Source: Harmonia axyridis (Eukaryota; Arthropoda; Insecta; Coleoptera; Coccinellidae). Taken from it: DNA of 64,000 nucleotides. The notes beneath the pieces are model-generated. The model saw only the letters and a program-made list of their open reading frames with translations, did not search any database and was not told the origin of the DNA. This document shows positions 58,486 to 64,000 of the stretch, one piece after another. Where the stretch lies: positions 21,984,001 to 22,048,000 of the forward strand of contig NC_059508.1 of NCBI RefSeq assembly GCF_914767665.1, read 5' to 3'. A program made the translations under genes and the position numbers. The stretch's first letter is position 1. Every line of letters begins with the position of its first letter.

Positions 58486-60199
58486 ATATCTTTTTGTGTA
58501 ATTTTTTCTAGATTAATACTTAGGTTTTTTTTTTTTTTTTTTTGTTTTAGATTATTTTTACTTAATACAGGAAAGGTTTATTTTATTGAGTGAAGAATTT
58601 TTAATTTAAATTCAATAGAAGTAGAAATATTAATTCTTTTAGATTGAATATCTTTATTATTTGTTTCTTTTGTTTTATTTATTTCTACCATAGTAATTTT
58701 TTATAGAAAATGTTATATATCTAAGGATTTATCTATTAATCGTTTTATTATACTAGTTTTTATATTTGTTCTATCTATATTATTAATAATTTTAAGTCCA
58801 AATTTAATTTCAATTTTATTGGGTTGAGATGGGTTAGGATTAGTTTCTTATTGTTTAGTAATTTATTATCAAAATGTAAAATCTTATTCAGCTGGTATAT
58901 TAACAGCTTTATCTAATCGAGTAGGAGATGCAATATTAATAATTTCTATTGCTTGGATAATAAATTTTGGAAGATGAAATTTTATATTATATATTGATTA
59001 TTATTATAGAGATAAAAGAATAATAATTGTAGGTTTGTTAATTATTATTGCTGCTTTAACTAAAAGTGCACAAATTCCTTTTTCAGCTTGATTACCAGCA
59101 GCTATAGCTGCTCCTACTCCTGTTTCAGCATTAGTACATTCTTCAACTTTAGTAACAGCAGGGGTTTATTTATTAATTCGATTTCATTTATTATTGGAAA
59201 ATTATTCTTTTGTGTTAATATTCATTGGATTGATAACAATATTAATCTCAGGTTTAGCAGCTAATTTTGAATATGATTTAAAAAAAATTATTGCTTTATC
59301 AACTTTAAGTCAGTTAGGTTTAATAGTTACTATTTTAAGATTAGATTTATATGAATTAGCTTTTTTTCATTTATTAATTCATGCTTTATTTAAAGCCTTA
59401 TTATTTATATGTGCAGGTAATTTTATTCATTTAATAGGAGAATGTCAAGATATTCGTTTTATAGGAGGTTTAGTTTATAAAACTCCTATAACTGTAATAT
59501 ATTTTAATGTAAGAAATTTATCATTATGTGGTATTCCCTTTTTTTCTGGATTTTACTCAAAAGATTTAATTATAGAGGTTTATTCTATGATAAGATTAAA
59601 TATTGTAATTTATTTAATCATATTAATTTCTTTAACATTAACAGTTTCTTATACAGTGCGTTTATTAAATTATTTAATATTTACAGATTATTGTGGGTTT
59701 AGAATAAATAGAACTGAAGAATTAAGAGATGAAATAGTTTATAGAATAGGATTTATATTTATTATTGTATTATTTTCAGGAACGGTTCTTATATGATTTA
59801 TATTTAAGGATATCAATTTAGTTGTATTACCTTTTTTTATGAAAATTTTAATTTTAATTATAGTAATAATTGGGGTAATTATAGGTTTTGAGATTTCTTT
59901 ATTAAAATTAAATTATAATTTAATTTTTTCTAATTTAATAAAAATTTTAATTTTTTTAGTATTAATATGGAATTTGCCTTATATTTCAACTTTTGGAATA
60001 AATTATTTTTTTATTAATTTAGGAATACTAAATTATAAATTTTTAGATCAGGGTTGATCAGAGTTCTTAGGAAGTCAGGGTTTATTTAAATTTTTTAAAA
60101 AAATTTCTGTTTTATTTCAGTATATTTTTAAAAATAGTTTAAAGATTTATATAATCATATTTTTAATTTGAATTATTTTGTTATTGATTTATATATTCT
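58486..60199 (+). CDS. ND5: ND5 (NUMT copy, frame open)
   Basis: The only unbroken ND5: 571 codons from ATA plus an incomplete T stop at trnF. The N-terminus passes through a 19-T run (58525-58543) encoding consecutive Phe and then reaches NTGKVYFIEW and LILLDWMS. The central LPAAMAAPTPVSALVHSST and HALFKALLFICAGN motifs are intact. Start choice is inferred; ATA at 58516 is an alternative. Confidence 0.9.
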
Positions 60200-60264
60200 A
60201 CTTAAATAGCTTAATAGAGCGCAATATTGAAGATATTGAGGTAAATTAAAATATTTTTTAAGTA
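60199..60264 (+). tRNA. trnF: tRNA-Phe (GAA), unit 3
   Basis: GAA anticodon preserved. Confidence 0.85.
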
Positions 60265-60325
60265 TTTATAAGAATTAATCTTTTTTTATAATGAAAATAT
60301 AATGTTTTAGATAAACTATATAAAT
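60264..60325 (-). tRNA. trnE: tRNA-Glu (TTC), unit 3
   Basis: TTC anticodon preserved. Confidence 0.8.
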
Positions 60326-60381
60326 AGAAATATTAACAAATTGCTATATATTAAGTTAGAAGCTTAAATTTTTATATTTCT
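60326..60381 (-). tRNA. trnS1: tRNA-Ser AGN (TCT), unit 3
   Basis: TCT anticodon, as in unit 1. Confidence 0.75.
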
Positions 60382-60445
60382 TTAATTGGAGAGTTTCTCA
60401 TTGGAATCATTAACAGTGACTTACCTCTAGTTTGGTTTCAATTAA
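60382..60445 (-). tRNA. trnN: tRNA-Asn (GTT), unit 3
   Basis: GTT anticodon preserved. Confidence 0.85.
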
Positions 60446-60506
60446 ATAAGGAATTTAAATTCAAATTTTTAGGTCGAAACTAAAAGCAATATTTTGCTTC
60501 TTATTT
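60445..60506 (-). tRNA. trnR: tRNA-Arg (TCG), unit 3
   Basis: TCG anticodon preserved. Confidence 0.85.
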
Positions 60507-60568
60507 AAGATAAACTGAAAAACAGTATTTTTTAAATGCAAATTAAATGTTAATTTAACTATTATCCT
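60507..60568 (-). tRNA. trnA: tRNA-Ala (TGC), unit 3
   Basis: TGC anticodon preserved. Confidence 0.85.
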
Positions 60569-60899
60569 ATAAAGATCAGTTTAAGGCTTCTTGTTTTCAT
60601 TCATGGTATAAACCTAAAATTAAGATTGCTATGAATATAAAAAATATAATGCTAATAATTATAATATTAGAATATTTTATTCTATAAATAAAAGGGATAA
60701 TAAGGGTAATTTCTACATCAAAAATTAAAAAAATTAAAGCGATTAAAAAAAAGTGAATTGAGAATGGTAGGCGTGCAGAATTTTTAGGGTCAAATCCGCA
60801 TTCAAAGGGAGAACTTTTTTCTCGATCTTTAAATGTTTTTATTGAGATATAATTTGCAGTAATTATTAAAATTATTATAATTCTAAGAATTATTAAAAT
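60567..60899 (-). CDS. ND3: ND3 (NUMT copy, frame open)
   Basis: 333 bp ATT to TAG; every codon read without a stop. SSPFECGFDP loop intact. Confidence 0.92.
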
Positions 60900-60921
60900 T
60901 AAAGATGAAATTAAGAATATT

Positions 60922-60982
60922 ATCTATACTTTTAAAAGATTTTTTGATTGGAAATCAAATGTAATATTTATACTATATAGAT
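60922..60982 (-). tRNA. trnG: tRNA-Gly (TCC), unit 3
   Basis: TCC anticodon; acceptor ATCTATA/TATAGAT fully paired. Confidence 0.87.
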
Positions 60983-61763
60983 ATCTACCTCATCAATAAA
61001 TAGATATATATAGGAATAGTCATACTACGTCTACAAAATGTCAATATCATGCTGCTGCTTCAAATCCAAAATGGTGATTGTTTCTAAAATGATTAAAGTT
61101 TAATCGAGTTAAACAAACTAAAAGAAAAATAGAACCAATAATAACATGTAAACCATGGAATCCTGTAGCTATAAAGAATGTTCTTCCATAAACTGAATCG
61201 GCTATAGAAAATGGGGCTTCTAAATATTCAATTCCTTGTAGTAAAGAAAAATATATTCCTAGAAAAACAGTAATAATTAATCTTTGAAATGTTTGATTAA
61301 AATTATTTTCTATTAATCTATGGTGGGCTCAAGTTACTCTTAGGCCTGATCTTAATAGAATAATAGTGTTTAATAATGGGATTTCATTAGGATTAAAGGT
61401 ATTAATTCCTTTTGGAGGTCAAGCTATTCCTAGTTCGATAGAAGGAGATAATCTTATATGATAAAATCTTCAAAAAAAACTAACAAAGAAAAAAATCTCT
61501 GAGGTAATAAATAAAATTATTCCTCATCGTAAACCAAAAGATACTAAAAGAGTGTGGTTTCCTTGAAAGGTTCTTTCTCGAATTACATCTCGTCATCATT
61601 GAAATATAATTAGTAAAAGAATTATATTTCTTAAAATAAATAAATTAGAGTTAAAAAGATGGAATCATTTAATTATTCCTATTATTGCAGTTATAGCTCT
61701 AAAAGCTCCTAAAATTGGTCAAGGACTATAATCTACTAAATGAAATGGGTGATTTTTTATCAT
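60983..61763 (-). CDS. COX3: COX3 (NUMT copy, frame open)
   Basis: 781 bp, ATG to incomplete T stop. The VSFGLRW site that is stopped in unit 2 is intact; no stop noted. Confidence 0.92.
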
Positions 61764-62421
61764 AATTATTTTCTCTAGAATAAAGAGTTCTAAGGATAGC
61801 AAAAACATAAGATTGAATTAAAGCTACTGCTGATTCTAATAAAATTAGTATAAATTGAATTATAATAATTAATAAAATAAGCAAATTTACTATAGGACCA
61901 GTGTTTCCTAAAAGAGTTAATAAAAGGTGTCCTGCAATTATATTAGCTGATGAACGAATAGCGAGAGTTCCAGGACGAATAATATTTCTAATTGTTTCAA
62001 TACATACTATAAAAGGTATTAAAATAGAAGGAGTTCCTTGAGGCATTAGATGGGCAAATGAGTGATAAGTGTGACTAATTCAACTATTTAATATAAATCT
62101 TAACCATAAAGGTAAAGCTAGGGATAGAGTAAAAATTATATGACTTGAGGCTGTAAAAATGTAAGGAAATAACCCTATTAAGTTATTAATTATAATGAAG
62201 TAAAATAATACAATAAATATTAAAGTATTATTTTTTTTTGTAATGATTTTGAATTCTTTATGTAGAGTAATTAATATATTTTGAATTAAAAAGTTAAATC
62301 GATTAGGAATTAGTCAGAATATAGAAGGAATAAATAAAAAACTAATAATTATTCTTAGTCAATTTAAAGGTAATATAAAATAAGATGAAGGATCAAAAGA
62401 AGAAAAAAGATTTATTATCAT
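61764..62421 (-). CDS. ATP6: ATP6 (NUMT copy, frame open)
   Basis: 658 bp, no stop. The conserved segment reads LAIRSSANIIAGH instead of LAIRLSANIIAGH, a Leu to Ser change beside the essential arginine. Confidence 0.91.
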
Positions 62422-62567
62422 TTTCAAGAAAGTTTTTTATTTAATAATTTAAAATTTTTTAAAGGAGATTTTTTATGAGAATAAAATATTTTAATGTTTA
62501 AAATAATAAATAAAAGTGTTATAAAAATATATAAGGAAAACCAATCCATAGGTATAGTTTGAGGAAT
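62415..62567 (-). CDS. ATP8: ATP8 (NUMT copy, frame open)
   Basis: 50-residue frame with ATT start and ATGATAA overlap. Confidence 0.86.
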
Positions 62568-62568
62568 T

Positions 62569-62631
62569 AAAAATTATTCTGAGAATGATTTTAGTTTGAC
62601 AAACTAATGTTATAGGTTAACTAAATTTTTC
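62569..62631 (-). tRNA. trnD: tRNA-Asp (GTC), unit 3
   Basis: GTC anticodon preserved. Confidence 0.85.
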
Positions 62632-62701
62632 ATTAGAAGTAGTCGTTAATTACTATAAAGTGGTTTAAGAGACCAATACTTATCTTTCAGTCATCTAATG
62701 A
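62630..62701 (-). tRNA. trnK: tRNA-Lys (CTT), unit 3
   Basis: CTT anticodon preserved. Confidence 0.85.
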
Positions 62702-63373
62702 AAAATTTTCTACCCATTTAATGAAATTTTGGGGAGAAATTCTTTCAATAGAAATAGGTATAAATCTATGGTTTGCTCCACAAATTTCTGAACATTGACC
62801 AAAAAAAATTCCAGTTCGATTTAAATTAAATCTAAGTTGATTTAATCGCCCTGGGGAGGCATCGACTTTTACTCCTGTTGAAGGAACTGTTCAAGAATGA
62901 ATTACGTCAGAAGATGAAGTTAGAATTCGAATATGAGAAAGATATGGTAAAATAGTTCGATTATCAACTTCTAGTAATCGAAAATTAAAAAGTTGATTAT
63001 TATTAATTAAATATGAATCAAATTCAAGATTTTTAAAATCTGTATATTCATAGGTTCAATATCATTGATGACCAATAGTTTTAATAGTAACTAAAGGGTT
63101 ACGGATTTCATCAATTAAGTAAATTAATTTTAAAGAAGGAAAAGCAATAAAAATTAAAGTTAATGCTGGTATGATAGTTCAAATTGTTTCAATATTGTGT
63201 CCTTCTAATATAAAACGATGGTTATAATTATTTAATGTTAGTCTCATTATGGTATATGTTACAATACAAGTGATTATTATTAAGATTAAAAGGGCGTGAT
63301 CATGAAAAAATCTTAATTGTTCCAGTAAATATGAAGCTCTGTCTAAAAATATATATGATTTTCAAGTCGCTAT
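62701..63373 (-). CDS. COX2: COX2 (NUMT copy, frame open)
   Basis: 673 bp, ATA to incomplete T stop, uninterrupted at the site occupied by the LINE in unit 2. It provides the empty-site allele TCTGTATATTCATAGGTTCA. Confidence 0.92.
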
Positions 63374-63374
63374 T

Positions 63375-63438
63375 TCTAAAAAAAGGTAAATCTTTATAAT
63401 TGGGGTTTAAATCCAATGCACTAATCTGCCATATTAGA
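63375..63438 (-). tRNA. trnL2: tRNA-Leu (TAA), unit 3
   Basis: TAA anticodon preserved. Confidence 0.85.
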
Positions 63439-64000
63439 ATTTTTGAGCTAAGATTGGTACTTCTGAATAAGAATGTTCATTAGGGGGAGAAAGTTGGAGT
63501 CATTCAATTAAAGAGGGTACATTAGAATTAAACTTTCTTAAACGTATTGAATAAAATCTTTCTCAAATAATTAAGATTATAAAGATTATTCTAAGAGAGG
63601 AAATTATAGATCCAATAGAAGAAATTTTATTTCATTTGTAATAAGCATCAGGATAATCAGAGTATCGTCGAGGTATTCCTCTTAGTCCTAAGAAGTGTTG
63701 AGGAAAAAATGTTAAGTTTACCCCAATAAATATAATTAAAAATTGGATTTGTAATAATTTATTGTTAAGATTGAATCCTGTAATTAAAGGGAATCAATGG
63801 ATAAATCCTGCTATAATGGCAAATACAGCTCCTATAGATAAAACGTAATGGAAATGAGCTACAACATAATAGGTATCATGTAAAATAATATCTATGGAAG
63901 AGTTAGCTAAAATTACTCCTGTTAATCCACCAATTGTAAATAAAAATAAAAATCCCAGGGTTCATAAAATTGAAGGTGTATAGTAAAATTGTATTCCATG
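63434..64000 (-). CDS. COX1: COX1 3' part (NUMT copy, cut by window edge)
   Basis: C-terminal third of COX1, ending AQKF-TAA, matching 43366-43932 almost base for base. The gene continues right of the window, so the array has at least one more unit boundary ahead. Confidence 0.9.

Overview
The window is animal mitochondrial DNA in an unusual setting. It holds a head-to-tail array of complete insect mitochondrial genomes: two full units (trnY at 1077 to the 5' end of COX1 at 19627; 19626 to 44907), a third that runs off the right edge (44906 onward), and the 5' part of one more COX1 at the left edge (1-1078). All 37 genes occur in each unit in the ancestral insect (pancrustacean) order, presented here as the reverse complement: COX1, ND2, CYTB, ND6, ND3, COX3, ATP6, ATP8 and COX2 are on the minus strand; ND1, ND4L, ND4, ND5 and both rRNAs are on the plus strand. 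Proteins read correctly only with the invertebrate mitochondrial code (TGA Trp, ATA Met, AGA/AGG Ser). The very high A+T content, the gene order and the UCU anticodon of trnS1 suggest an insect, possibly a polyphagan beetle; the order is not secure.

The array is almost certainly nuclear (a mega-NUMT), not an organelle molecule. An intact non-LTR retrotransposon (38693-42974, coiled-coil ORF1 plus endonuclease/reverse transcriptase ORF2) sits inside COX2 of unit 2, flanked by a 14-bp target-site duplication. Each unit also carries private damage. Unit 1: nonsense in ND2, most of 12S deleted, frameshifts in ND4, ND5 and ND3, and a 363-bp deletion in COX1. Unit 2: nonsense in ND2, ND4 and COX3, a frameshift in ND4, a frame break and a late stop in ND5, a truncated trnQ, the COX2 insertion, and Gly to Glu at a conserved COX1 site. 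Unit 3: nonsense in ND2. Many other frames remain open, so integration looks recent. Open frames are typed CDS, but as nuclear copies under a different genetic code they are presumed not expressed.

Layout of each unit, left to right: trnY, trnC, trnW(-), ND2(-), trnM(-), trnQ; a 2.1-3.1 kb array of 95/96-bp repeats; trnI(-) inside the non-coding region; about 1.6 kb of AT-rich control region; 347-bp tandem repeats; 12S, trnV, 16S (with a TA microsatellite near its 5' end), trnL1, ND1, trnS2(-), CYTB(-), ND6(-), trnP, trnT(-), ND4L, ND4, trnH, ND5, trnF, six minus-strand tRNAs and genes E-S1-N-R-A-ND3, trnG(-), COX3(-), ATP6(-), ATP8(-), trnD(-), trnK(-), COX2(-), trnL2(-), COX1(-). A repaired unit is about 20-21 kb; units differ mainly in repeat copy number, deletions and the retrotransposon. 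No scar or host flank is seen at the unit junctions, and the array extends beyond both window edges.
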